From: Mycolicibacterium moriokaense
GTDB taxonomy: Bacteria > Actinomycetota > Actinomycetes > Mycobacteriales > Mycobacteriaceae
Direction: 5' to 3'
DNA: 64,000 nucleotides
Assembly: GCF_003201655.1 (NCBI RefSeq)
Contig: NZ_QJJU01000003.1
Coordinates: forward strand, 372,001 to 436,000
A program made the position numbers and the translations under genes. Below are positions 35,011 to 43,556 of this stretch, in pieces (positions within the stretch are counted from its first letter, which is position 1; the number at the start of each line of letters is the position of its first letter). The notes beneath the pieces are model-generated. The model was not told where the DNA came from. It was given only the letters and a program-made list of their open reading frames with translations, and did not search any database.

Positions 35011-36327
35011 TCAGAACTCGCGAAGCGTCTCGCGCAATGTCGCCTTGGTGTAATCAGTGCGGGTCAGCCCGAGCCGTTGCAGCGCAGGCACGAGACCATC
35101 GCAGATCGAATCGATGTACTTGCGTGACAAGTCCCAGCCGGGTTTGGAAATCAGGAAGCCGTCGCCGCCGACCTCCTCCATCGCTTCGCCCATCTTCTTC
35201 GCGACTTCCTCGGGGGTGCCGATTAGTTCCAGACCCCGCTTGGCCCGGTGTAAGACAAGCTGGCGCAACGTCTTTGGTCCGGGGCTGCCATCGCCGCGCA
35301 TGAAGTACTCCAGCGATCCCCGTTCACCATTGGTTGTGAGATCCGCAGGCAACGGCTCGTCCAGATCGAACTGCTTGAAGTCGATCTCCGTATTCGATGA
35401 GATGCTCACCAACGACTTCTCTACGTACGAAGGATGGTTCAGCAACCGTTCGACCTCTGCGCGCGCTTCGGCTTCGGTGGCAGCGACGGTGGGGGAGACG
35501 ACGAAGAGCAGTTTGACGTCGTCGGGGTTACGGCCGGCGGCTTGAGCGCGGGCCCGGATGTCGTCCCGGTATTCCTTCATGCCCTCGATCCCTGTGCCAA
35601 CGGCGATGATCGTGTCGGCCGCACCGGCGGCGAACTGCCGACCCCTCGGGGATGCGCCGGCTTGCAGGAAGGTCGGTCGGTGTTGTGGTGAGGGAACGGT
35701 GTTCAGAGGACCGCGGGACTTGAAGTACTTGCCATCGAAGTCGATGGTGTGGACCTTGCGGTAGTCGGCGTAGGTGTGCGTGTCGCGGTCCATCACCACC
35801 GCGTCGGCCTCCCAGGAGTCCCACAACTGGTTGACGACGTCGAAGTACTCTTCGGCCACGTTGTAGCGCTCATCGTGCTCGGGCAGGCCGTCGAGGCCGA
35901 AGTTCTGCGCCGCCCGATCTTCCGCCGAGGACACGATGTTCCATCCGAACCGGCCCTCCGCGATCGAATCGACCGTCGAACACAACCGCGCCAACAGATA
36001 CGGCGGATAGAAACTCGTCGAGAGGGTGGCGACGACGCCCATCCGCGAAGTGTTGGCCGCGATGAGCACGGCCAGGGGCAGGGGATCGTGTTTGGGGGCG
36101 AAGGCCGAGTGTTTCAGCGCGCCCTCCATGGTGCCGCCAAATGCGTCGGCCACCATCACGGTGTCCTCGATCATGATCAAGTCAAAGCAGGCCCGCTCCA
36201 TGCTGCGGGCCATGTCGACGTAGAACCGCCCATTCGGCCACTTCCGGACGTCTGGCGAGACATCTTCGGTGTCCCACACCGGCGGGGTGAAGTTCATGAA
36301 CCAGCCGAGGTGGAACTTCTTGGTCAT
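35011..36327 (-). CDS. NtaA/SnaA/DszA-type FMN-dependent monooxygenase
   Basis: A 438-residue bacterial-luciferase-like flavin monooxygenase that uses FMNH2 from a separate reductase. GWFMNFTPPVWDTEDV opens the barrel, RFGWNIVSSAEDRAAQNFG is the flavin region, and QAGASPRGRQFAA is the family motif. Relatives oxidise nitrilotriacetate, dibenzothiophene sulfone or pristinamycin. ATG 36327 (AGGAGCGGCG upstream) is preferred to 36462. The next minus-strand gene upstream is a TetR regulator. No flavin reductase is adjacent. Confidence 0.9.
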   Translation of the reverse strand: MTKKFHLGWFMNFTPPVWDTEDVSPDVRKWPNGRFYVDMARSMERACFDLIMIEDTVMVADAFGGTMEGALKHSAFAPKHDPLPLAVLIAANTSRMGVVATLSTSFYPPYLLARLCSTVDSIAEGRFGWNIVSSAEDRAAQNFGLDGLPEHDERYNVAEEYFDVVNQLWDSWEADAVVMDRDTHTYADYRKVHTIDFDGKYFKSRGPLNTVPSPQHRPTFLQAGASPRGRQFAAGAADTIIAVGTGIEGMKEYRDDIRARAQAAGRNPDDVKLLFVVSPTVAATEAEARAEVERLLNHPSYVEKSLVSISSNTEIDFKQFDLDEPLPADLTTNGERGSLEYFMRGDGSPGPKTLRQLVLHRAKRGLELIGTPEEVAKKMGEAMEEVGGDGFLISKPGWDLSRKYIDSICDGLVPALQRLGLTRTDYTKATLRETLREF

Positions 36328-36571
36328 CGCCGCTCCTGAGCTTCCGTCATCGCTTCCAGAAGCCATCGCAACGCCCCGGCATGTCAAAGCGAATACGCAC
36401 TCATGGCGGCTGTATTGCGCCGACGTCACTACATCGAAACATGCTGCACTACAACGGAACACCAGGATCCAACCAGGGGATTCCCAGGACCGAGGTCACT
36501 GGCCGAACTGATGAAACTGCAGGACCCTACCGGGAAAGGCCGCGCGGCGCGCCGCCGCGCGAGCCTCGTCA

Positions 36572-37228
36572 CTAACCACGCACAGCGGCTGGAGCTTGCC
36601 AGATCGCCACCATGACATCGATAAGGCCGTTGCTTGCCTCTGACCAGTTCGGTCGCGGACGCCGGCGCCCTGAGGCGAATCTGGTTTCATATGCGGCGCA
36701 CGTGTGATGCAGCATGAGATGGGTCATCATGCTGCGCTCGGCGCGTACCCCGTCCGGCAGCTTGGGCAGACGCCGGTTGATGTTGTCGACGACCTGCCGC
36801 AGCGTGAGCGATTCCAACGCACTCTCGCGAACCATGCCTTGATAAAGCGGGTCGGTCGTCGCTTGGGCGATGAATCGCGCGTAGTAGGTGGGCGTACCCA
36901 GACTGGCCAAGTGCGTCGTGTAAGGCTCGACCAGGCACGACACCCACTGGCGTAGACCTGCCGATTGCCTTGTCTCGGCGATCTTTTGCTGGCGCAGTTC
37001 TTCGATGTGGCGGGCATGCTTTTGTTCGATGGCGCGCACTAGATCGGTTTTTCGGCCGAAGTGGTATACCACCGCGGCGTTGTTTCCCTGTTCTGCGGCT
37101 TCGACAATCTGTCTGTTGGAGACCGTCGCGATGCCGTGTTCTGCGAACAGTCGCTCGGCAGCGGTCAAGATCGCGTCACGGGTGTCCTCGGCGCGCTCCG
37201 TACGCGCATAGCGGGAGGCTGTCGTCAC
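36572..37228 (-). CDS. TetR family transcriptional regulator
   Basis: A 218-residue regulator with TetR_N at about residues 13-60 (RDAILTAAERLFAEHGIATVSNRQIVEAA, VVYHFGRKTDLVRA) and a helical sensor domain. The start is GTG 37228 or TTG 37240. It is divergent from a small coupled ORF and aldo/keto reductase gene, and the shared region carries TTAAGT and TGAATT inverted repeats. It probably represses that unit and may also act on the monooxygenase gene downstream. Confidence 0.85.
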   Translation of the reverse strand: MTTASRYARTERAEDTRDAILTAAERLFAEHGIATVSNRQIVEAAEQGNNAAVVYHFGRKTDLVRAIEQKHARHIEELRQQKIAETRQSAGLRQWVSCLVEPYTTHLASLGTPTYYARFIAQATTDPLYQGMVRESALESLTLRQVVDNINRRLPKLPDGVRAERSMMTHLMLHHTCAAYETRFASGRRRPRPNWSEASNGLIDVMVAIWQAPAAVRG

Positions 37229-37250
37229 CCCGTCAGTCAACCGTGGCCCT

Positions 37251-37276
37251 TGAATTAAGTCAATCAATTCACTTAA
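37251..37276. promoter_or_regulatory. Nested inverted repeats between tetR and the aldo/keto reductase unit
   Basis: TTAAGT (37255-37260) pairs with ACTTAA (37271-37276), and TGAATT (37251-37256) pairs with AATTCA (37266-37271). The AT-rich dyad stands out from GC-rich surroundings and lies between the divergent starts, as expected for a TetR operator. Confidence 0.55.
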
Positions 37277-37311
37277 ATGAGTTGACGGTAGTTCGCCAAG
37301 GAGGAGGCACC

Positions 37312-37407
37312 ATGACCGACAGAGACGTCGCATGGGCAATCGTGATCACCATGCCCAGCCGATCTCGTTTGCGCAGGCTAGCTCGCACCGAACGTGGTGA
37401 ATTGTGA
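37312..37407 (+). CDS. 31-residue small ORF translationally coupled to the aldo/keto reductase
   Basis: ATG 37312 follows an excellent ribosome-binding site (GAGGAGGCACC). The product begins MTDRDVAWAIVITMPSRSR and ends in a very basic stretch (RLRRLARTERGEL). Its TGA overlaps the GTG start of the reductase (GTGA), so the reductase is probably translated by coupling. The hydrophobic then basic layout resembles a leader peptide or small membrane-surface protein. It could be only a translation-enabling leader. Confidence 0.6.
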   Translation: MTDRDVAWAIVITMPSRSRLRRLARTERGEL

Positions 37408-38414
37408 AGCGGCGCAGGCTGGGCCTGACCGGGCTGGAAATATCGGAGTTGTGTTTGGGGACCATGACCTTCGGCATGGGGTTTACCCGCGATACCCACG
37501 TAGACGAACAACTAGCGCGCCGCCTCGTCCATCGGGCGCTAGACGCGGGTGTCAACCTCTTCGACACCGCAGAGACGTACGCAGAGGGCAGGTCCGAGGA
37601 AGTTCTCGGCCAAGCGATACGGGGGATACGGGACGAAATCCTGGTAGTGACGAAGGTCGGGTTCGCCGATCTCCGTCCTGGCGCACTCGCCTACGACAAG
37701 GTGGTCTCGGCGTGCGAAGCAAGTCTTCGACGCCTTGGCATCGACTGCATTGACCTCTATCTGCTGCACCGCGCCGATCGGGCGACACCGATCGAAGAGA
37801 CGTTGCAAGCGCTCGAGGATCTCATCGAGCGTGGGCTGATTCGTAAGATCGGCGTGGACAACTTCCGCGCCTGGGAGATCGCAGGCGCGGTGGCCCGCCA
37901 GCGGACGCGCGGGCGACCAGCGTTCGCCGCGGTCGAGGTCTACCTGTCGCTCATCGGTCGCCAGGCCGAGCACGAGATCCTGCCGTACAGCCGTGCCGAT
38001 GGGCTGGGCGTGTTGGTCCACAGTCCGCTTGCCGCCGGGCTGCTCACCACCGCGGGGGACACCCCTGGCGCGCGGGGACGACGCAGGGTGGGCGGGTTAC
38101 CAGAGTTCGACCCCGACACCCGGGCCAATGCCCTTGCCGTACTGCAAAGTGTCGCCACAGCCCGTGGGGTGTCAAAAGCGCAGGTGGCGCTGGCATGGGT
38201 TTTGGCACAACCGGGCGTCTCATCGGCTGTTATCGGTGCACGCAACATCGAGCAGCTCGGCGACAGTCTTGCCGCCGCCGACCTCGTCCTTGACGAAGGA
38301 GAGATCGCGCAGCTCGGCGCATCGACCGTTCCTGAACCGCTCTACCCTGCGACCGTCGACCGGGAGTGGGGATTCGTCGAACCGCAGCTCAACTCGACGC
38401 GTCGAGGATCTTGA
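37404..38414 (+). CDS. Aldo/keto reductase
   Basis: A 336-residue TIM-barrel NADPH oxidoreductase. The catalytic tetrad is visible: Asp and Tyr in NLFDTAETYAEG, Lys in VVTKVG and His in YLLHRAD. QVALAWVLAQPGVSSAVIGAR is the cofactor-binding C-terminal part. It lacks its own ribosome-binding site because the GTG is coupled to the 31-codon ORF. It probably reduces a carbonyl compound sensed by the divergent TetR. The 3' end overlaps the FKBP gene by 26 bases. Confidence 0.92.
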   Translation: MKRRRLGLTGLEISELCLGTMTFGMGFTRDTHVDEQLARRLVHRALDAGVNLFDTAETYAEGRSEEVLGQAIRGIRDEILVVTKVGFADLRPGALAYDKVVSACEASLRRLGIDCIDLYLLHRADRATPIEETLQALEDLIERGLIRKIGVDNFRAWEIAGAVARQRTRGRPAFAAVEVYLSLIGRQAEHEILPYSRADGLGVLVHSPLAAGLLTTAGDTPGARGRRRVGGLPEFDPDTRANALAVLQSVATARGVSKAQVALAWVLAQPGVSSAVIGARNIEQLGDSLAAADLVLDEGEIAQLGASTVPEPLYPATVDREWGFVEPQLNSTRRGS

Positions 38415-39018
38415 TCGCGAAGATTAGCGAGTCACCCTTCTGGATTCCAGCGCTTGGCTGACCCTCGGGGTAGCCGTCGGCAGAAGTCATGGCAACAGCG
38501 ACCGTTGACCCCACCTTCTGTCCTGCGATGGCTTTCTGAAAGCCCGGCACGACTCCGTTGAGCGAGAACTCAACCGGGGCGCCCTGTTCGTAGCTGCTGT
38601 CGAACACCGATCCGTCGCGTCCATTCACACCCATGTAGCAGACGGAAACCCTCGCGGTGGCTGCGACGACTGGGCCGTCACCGGCCTTCAGCGTGTGCAC
38701 CTGGGTCTCGGTCACGCTGAACGGTGCTTTCACGTTGACGAGCGGCGCTGCAGTATCCGTGGATCCGGTGACCCCGACGCTGCCAGTGGTCCCAGACAGC
38801 GTCCATTCCGGCGTACCACCGTTCGCAGGCGCTGTCGTTGGGCACGAGCTGGCTTTGGTTGCCGTTTCCACACGCGAAGGCGGCGAGAACACGTCAGAGG
38901 CGGAGGACGTGGGTGTCGAGGAGGTATGCGTATCGGAGCCGCATGCGGCGAGCGTCATGACGAGCGATGCGGCACAGGCCACTAGCGCGACGGAATACGA
39001 AACGCGAGATGAGTTCAC
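38389..39018 (-). CDS. FKBP-type peptidyl-prolyl isomerase lipoprotein
   Basis: A 209-residue lipoprotein. The signal peptide ends in a lipobox (TLAAC), a Ser/Thr-rich linker follows, and an FKBP domain (about residues 110-206) has FDSSYEQGAPVEFSLNGVVPGF and QPSAGIQKGDSLIFAIKIL. It would help fold exported proteins at the outer face of the plasma membrane. Extra cysteines (CPTTAP, SVCYMG) may form a disulfide. The start is GTG 39018. Confidence 0.88.
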   Translation of the reverse strand: MNSSRVSYSVALVACAASLVMTLAACGSDTHTSSTPTSSASDVFSPPSRVETATKASSCPTTAPANGGTPEWTLSGTTGSVGVTGSTDTAAPLVNVKAPFSVTETQVHTLKAGDGPVVAATARVSVCYMGVNGRDGSVFDSSYEQGAPVEFSLNGVVPGFQKAIAGQKVGSTVAVAMTSADGYPEGQPSAGIQKGDSLIFAIKILDASS

Positions 39019-39245
39019 GGTCCGTCACGCTACAGCGTATAGGGGCAGCGAACCGCGCCGACCTTGTTGTTTCTGTGAAATCGCTGGATATGCGTTCGGC
39101 ACCAAGCGATTTCGAGTAGTCGACTACTCACGACGCTGCGGCGGTGACGAGAGATAGTTGCCTCGCACCAAGGGGGTGTGGCCAGCCGACGCTATGTGGG
39201 TTGGACTGCTACCGCGTATCGCGCGGAGACAAAAGGGGGAAAGAA

Positions 39246-41087
39246 ATGGAATTTCAGGCGTACCACGGTGTGAACGCAGCGACGCACCAGGCACACTTCA
39301 ACACTTTGTCCAAGGCGGGCTTCGGGATGATCTCGCTGAGTGTCTACGGCGACCCGGACGACGCGCAGTACGCAGCGGTATGGGTCAACCGGCCGATGCC
39401 GCAGTGGTCGGCGATCCACGGGGTCGACGGCAATGCTTACCAGGCGTGGTTCAACAAGAACGTCAAGGCCGGATTTGGCGCATCGCTGGTGTCGGCGACC
39501 GGTTCTGGTGGCGACGCAATTTTCGCGGCCGTGATGAGCAAGGGCGTCGGGGCGGGCTGGGTTGCTCACCACGGCCTTACGGCAACACAATTCAAGGCCG
39601 TCAACGACTCCGCGATGACCAGCGGACTGCGGCCGCACTCGGTGACGATCTACGGCGACTCCGGATCGCGTCTGTACGCCGGGGTGTGGTGGCCGAACAC
39701 CGACTGGGTCAAATGGATGGTCAACCAAGGTGACGCGGCATCCTCCTATCAGCACACGTTCGACCTGTGCACGCAGCTGCCCGGATACACGCTCAAGGCG
39801 TGGCGGCCGGCGTACGTCGCCCTGACGGACGACCACACCTACTGCTCGGCGTACAGCGACGACGTCGTCGACAGCTGGTACGCCCGCCACGGCCTGACCG
39901 CCGCCGAGTACCAGATCGAGTTCGACAACCAGAAGAAGGCGGGTCGCTACCCGATCTGCGTGCAGGGCGGTGGCAGCGGCAGCGACACCCGGTATGCCGC
40001 AGTGTTCGCCAAGAACGACGTGCCGGAGTCGCGGCAGTGGACCGCCACCGGTCAGTCGGTAGCCGCCTACCAGCACGTCGACCAGCTGCTCAAGACCTTC
40101 ATGGCAAAGCAGGCGATCCGAGCGGCTCAGGTGGCGATCGTCAAGAACGGCGCGACCGTCTTCAACCGCGGGTACACCTGGGCCGAGCCGGGCTACAAGA
40201 CGACTCAGCCCAGCGATCGCTTCCTGCTCGCCAGTTGCAGCAAGATGTTCTGCGAGGCGGCAATTCAATCGCTCTATGACGCCAAGATTCTGAGTCCGGG
40301 TGACTCCGCGTTCGCCAAACTCGGGATTTCGAATCCGAGCCATGTCACCGACCACGACAAGATCACGGTCCAGCAGCTGCTCGACCACACCTCGGGCTAC
40401 GACGACAGTATTGCGCCGTACTTCGATCCGACCTACGCGATGGGGCAGATCGCCAACAGCATCGGGAATCCGCACCCGAAGCGGATTGACATCTGCAAGT
40501 ACATGTACACCCAGCCGCTGCAGCATGCGCCGGGCACGACCAACGCATACTCCAATTTCGGATATCTGATGTTGGCCGCTCTCGTCGACAAGGTCGGGGG
40601 CACCGGTGACTACTGGACTTACCTGAAGAAGACGCTGCTCGATCCGGCGGGGATCTCCGAGGTCGAGGTGATCTCCACGGCTGCGTCCAGTCGCCACGGC
40701 GACGAGGCGATCGCCGAGGACCCGGGAATCGGTCAGAACGTCCTCAACCCGACGGTCTCGGACCTCGTACCGTCCGTCTACGGCGGTGACGGCGAAATCA
40801 ACGAGGTCGGCGTCGGTAACGACGGGCTGGGCGCCTCAGCGCACGCGTTGGCGCAGTTCGGTCACCTACACGCCGTGTGGGGCAACGGTCCGCGCGTGAA
40901 CAGCGGGCGGGAAGGCTCCACGCCAGGTGCCTCGACGTTCGTGTGGACTCGCGACGAGTTCGACATCGCGCTGACCGTCAATACCCGGGCCTGGCGGCCC
41001 GGGACGAACCCGGTCACGTTGCCCAACGGGAAGAAGGGGTCTCCGGTCGAGCAGTTGCAGATGCAGGTCGACGCGGCGATCTCCTGA
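39246..41087 (+). CDS. Serine hydrolase with N-terminal BTRD1-type tandem repeats
   Basis: A 613-residue protein. The first ~300 residues are five to six repeats of about 48 residues (W-x3-HG-x3-Y-Q-x-F...AGF...Y-x-AVW), matching bacterial tandem repeat domain 1, found with polyglycine-hydrolase-like enzymes. The C-terminal half is a beta-lactamase-family hydrolase with SxxK (S330-CS-K333), Tyr435 in YSN and QLLDHTSGY. AAAGGGGG precedes the ATG. No signal peptide is visible, though relatives are secreted. A strong terminator follows. The likely role is peptide or ester hydrolysis, with the repeats guiding substrate. Confidence 0.85.
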   Translation: MEFQAYHGVNAATHQAHFNTLSKAGFGMISLSVYGDPDDAQYAAVWVNRPMPQWSAIHGVDGNAYQAWFNKNVKAGFGASLVSATGSGGDAIFAAVMSKGVGAGWVAHHGLTATQFKAVNDSAMTSGLRPHSVTIYGDSGSRLYAGVWWPNTDWVKWMVNQGDAASSYQHTFDLCTQLPGYTLKAWRPAYVALTDDHTYCSAYSDDVVDSWYARHGLTAAEYQIEFDNQKKAGRYPICVQGGGSGSDTRYAAVFAKNDVPESRQWTATGQSVAAYQHVDQLLKTFMAKQAIRAAQVAIVKNGATVFNRGYTWAEPGYKTTQPSDRFLLASCSKMFCEAAIQSLYDAKILSPGDSAFAKLGISNPSHVTDHDKITVQQLLDHTSGYDDSIAPYFDPTYAMGQIANSIGNPHPKRIDICKYMYTQPLQHAPGTTNAYSNFGYLMLAALVDKVGGTGDYWTYLKKTLLDPAGISEVEVISTAASSRHGDEAIAEDPGIGQNVLNPTVSDLVPSVYGGDGEINEVGVGNDGLGASAHALAQFGHLHAVWGNGPRVNSGREGSTPGASTFVWTRDEFDIALTVNTRAWRPGTNPVTLPNGKKGSPVEQLQMQVDAAIS

Positions 41088-41102
41088 CGCAACGCCAGCA
41101 GG

Positions 41103-41135
41103 CGGGAGGCGGCCTCTCACCAAAGCCGCCTCCCG
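41103..41135 (+). terminator. Hairpin terminator after the serine hydrolase gene
   Basis: Perfect 11-base arms CGGGAGGCGGC (41103-41113) and GCCGCCTCCCG (41125-41135) enclose an 11-base loop. No U-run follows, as is common in mycobacteria. It lies 16 bases past the stop codon. Confidence 0.75.
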
Positions 41136-41242
41136 TCTCTCGCTATCTGTCGGGGTCGGTGGGCAGGAAATAGGTTGGACGGGATTCGGTTCAGGTTGAT
41201 AGCGTGCGCGAGACCGTGACATCGCGCGAGGAGGTGAGACCC

Positions 41243-41296
41243 ATGTACGCAGTAACCATGTGGGTGCTCCCACTCGTGTTCACGGTCCAGCGATAG
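41243..41296 (+). CDS. Possible 17-residue leader ORF before the alpha/beta hydrolase
   Basis: ATG 41243 has a strong GAGGAGGT ribosome-binding site and encodes a hydrophobic peptide (MYAVTMWVLPLVFTVQR), stopping 53 bases before the hydrolase ATG. A possible promoter (TTGGAC near 41174, GATAGC 17 bases on) lies upstream. It could be an upstream control ORF. Chance is possible at this size. Confidence 0.35.
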   Translation: MYAVTMWVLPLVFTVQR

Positions 41297-41349
41297 ACGT
41301 AGGTGTCGCCGGGAGCGCCTGAAACTAGGCAATCCCGAAAGGCAACACC

Positions 41350-42111
41350 ATGCAATTCACCTCTGAGACATCGTCGAACGGTGTCATCGAACGAAATTTC
41401 ACCCTGGATGAGATCACCGGCGTGCTCTGGTCGCCTGCATCCGGAACCGTCGGCTCGCCACTGCTGCTGGCGGGGCACACCGGCGGCATGCACAAGAAGG
41501 CGCCGGGGCTGGTAGCCAGTGCACTCCACAGCGTGACCAACTATGGGTTCACCGTCGCTGCCATCGACGCGCCCGGACATGGTGACCGGCCGCGAAACCT
41601 TCAGGATCAACAGTGGGCCAAGGCGATCCATCAGGCCCTGGCGGCGGGGGAGCCGATCGCCCCGATCGTCATCGACTACAACATGTCGCTGGCGGAGCGT
41701 GCGGTGCCGGAATGGCAGGCGACCCTGGATGCCCTGCAGGCGCTGCCCGACATCGGCGTCGAAACGCCGATCGGCTACGGCGGCGTGTCGTTGGGCGTCG
41801 TGACCGGGCTGATGTTGACGCCGGTCGAATCCCGGATCGCTGCCGTGAGCTTCGGTGGGGTTTTCGTGGACGACGCTCTGATCGAGGCGGCAAGAAAGAT
41901 CACCGTCCCGGTCGAGTACCAGATTCCTTGGGACGACGAGGAATTCGACCGCACATCGGCGGTCGCGTTGTTCGACGCATTCGCATCGAAGGAGAAGACA
42001 TTGCACGCCCACTCAGGCAGGCACTACCCGGTGCCCGAATACGAGCGCGACAGCTCAGCTCGGTTCTTCGTCCGCCACCTCCGCCGGACCGCCGACACGG
42101 CTTCTGGCTGA
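41350..42111 (+). CDS. Alpha/beta hydrolase family protein
   Basis: A 253-residue hydrolase fold. LLLAGHTGGMHK is the oxyanion strand, AIDAPGHGDR is typical of dienelactone-hydrolase/esterase relatives, the nucleophile elbow is YGGVSLG (Ser), and the catalytic His is probably in LHAHSGRHYPVPEYE. No signal peptide. An ester or thioester substrate is likely but unknown. It is convergent with the CYP140-like P450 gene. Confidence 0.85.
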   Translation: MQFTSETSSNGVIERNFTLDEITGVLWSPASGTVGSPLLLAGHTGGMHKKAPGLVASALHSVTNYGFTVAAIDAPGHGDRPRNLQDQQWAKAIHQALAAGEPIAPIVIDYNMSLAERAVPEWQATLDALQALPDIGVETPIGYGGVSLGVVTGLMLTPVESRIAAVSFGGVFVDDALIEAARKITVPVEYQIPWDDEEFDRTSAVALFDAFASKEKTLHAHSGRHYPVPEYERDSSARFFVRHLRRTADTASG

Positions 42112-42143
42112 CCGAAAAGCAAGAACTGCATCTCGGTTATCGC

Positions 42144-43454
42144 CTAATGATTTCCGACGACTAGTGCGGGCCCGAGGTTGACAGGAAGATACTTGATTCC
42201 GTGCAGCAGGGTGCTGTTGTTCAGTGTCGGTTCGCCGGATACGGCTAGTTGGGGGAAACGCTCAAACAGCGTTTGTAGGCCGATGTGCAGTTCCATACGG
42301 GCGAGCGGCGCGCCGAGGCAGACGTGGATACCAGTGCCGAAGCTGATGTGGTCGCGGGCGTTGGCACGGGCGGTATCGAATTCGTCGGGACGTTCGAAGA
42401 CAGCCGGATCACGATTGGCGCCGCCGATCAGAAGGAAGACTGCCGAGCCTTTCCGCACAGTGTGGCCGTCGATCTGAAGTGTTTCGGTGGCCACCCTGAC
42501 ACCGATTTGGATGACGGAGTCGTAGCGCAGCACCTCCTCGACCGCGTTGGGCCAGCCCTCGGGATGTGCCTGGAGGCGGGACAGTTGATCAGGGTGACCG
42601 ACAAGTGCCACGACTGCGTTACCGAATGCATGGGCAGTGGTGATGAACCCGGCGCCGAGGAGTAGCCCTGCGAACATTCTGACCTCGATGTCGGTGAGAT
42701 CGCTGTCCTGTAGGACGGCAGACAGGATGCTGTCGTCGGCGCCGCCGTAACGGAGCCGCTCGATGTGCGCGGCGATGTAGTCTTCGAACTCGCGCAACGC
42801 TGCCGTCGCGGTCTGGAAGTCCTTCCAGGAGACGGCCGTGTTGGAGAGCAGTTTGGTGCCGGGATCGGCGAATGCGTAGAGGCGGGGTATCTCGTCACGG
42901 GGAATGCCCAGCATCTCGGCGATAACTTCGATGGGGATTTGCGAAGCGTAATTGGCGACCAAATCGCAATGGGTGTTGTCGTCGAGATCGTCGAGCAGGG
43001 CGCCGGCGATCTCCTGGATGCGGTGACGAAGTCCGTCGATCGCCCGCGGGGTAAACGCCCGCGACACCAGGCGGCGTAACCGCGCATGCTCGGGCGGATC
43101 AGCGACGAGCAGTGACGGCGGTTCCGTAGCATTCAGCACGCCGGGATTGGTTTTCGCGAGCATCCGCTGAACGACTCGAAAAGGTGACCGGTCATGCGGT
43201 TTGAGGGTCCGGAACCTGCCGTCACGTAACACGTCACGGACAATCTGCGCGTCAGCGGTGACCCACCCGTTACCGACCACCGCAGACATGCGCCCCCGTT
43301 GACGTATCTGCTCAACAAGGTGACAAACGTTTTCGGGCCGACTGCTATCGATCACCAGCTGGGCAAACGGATCACCTCGGCGAGCGAGCAGCTTCAGCGT
43401 CGCTCGGGAAATTCCATAACCCATCAGCCAATGCGACCGGGCCTTAATGTCCAC
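42144..43454 (-). CDS. Cytochrome P450, CYP140-like, lacking the I-helix acid
   Basis: A 436-residue P450 with the haem loop FGTGIHVCLGAPLARME and ExxR in EEVLRYDS. Overall order and motifs (LLVADPPEHARLRRLVSRAFTPRA, FETARAN-like segment) resemble M. tuberculosis CYP140. The I-helix, normally AGFETT, reads AGFITT, so the acidic partner of the acid-alcohol pair is Ile. This residue helps deliver protons for oxygen splitting, so the enzyme may use peroxide, be impaired, or do unusual chemistry. GTG 43454 is chosen over 43472 by comparison with CYP140. Confidence 0.85.
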   Translation of the reverse strand: MDIKARSHWLMGYGISRATLKLLARRGDPFAQLVIDSSRPENVCHLVEQIRQRGRMSAVVGNGWVTADAQIVRDVLRDGRFRTLKPHDRSPFRVVQRMLAKTNPGVLNATEPPSLLVADPPEHARLRRLVSRAFTPRAIDGLRHRIQEIAGALLDDLDDNTHCDLVANYASQIPIEVIAEMLGIPRDEIPRLYAFADPGTKLLSNTAVSWKDFQTATAALREFEDYIAAHIERLRYGGADDSILSAVLQDSDLTDIEVRMFAGLLLGAGFITTAHAFGNAVVALVGHPDQLSRLQAHPEGWPNAVEEVLRYDSVIQIGVRVATETLQIDGHTVRKGSAVFLLIGGANRDPAVFERPDEFDTARANARDHISFGTGIHVCLGAPLARMELHIGLQTLFERFPQLAVSGEPTLNNSTLLHGIKYLPVNLGPALVVGNH

Positions 43455-43556
43455 ACCCACTATTGTTCGCACTTATCGCGCCGCATGGATAGGGGGCGTA
43501 GTCGGTGAGTCGGCGGCCCGGTACGTCCAAGGATTAAGTCGCATGAGTGTGTTTCG

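Noticed and set aside
39192..40697. 501-codon minus-strand ORF inside the serine hydrolase
   Set aside because: The hydrolase has catalytic motifs and repeats, and the antisense frame is open only because of GC bias.
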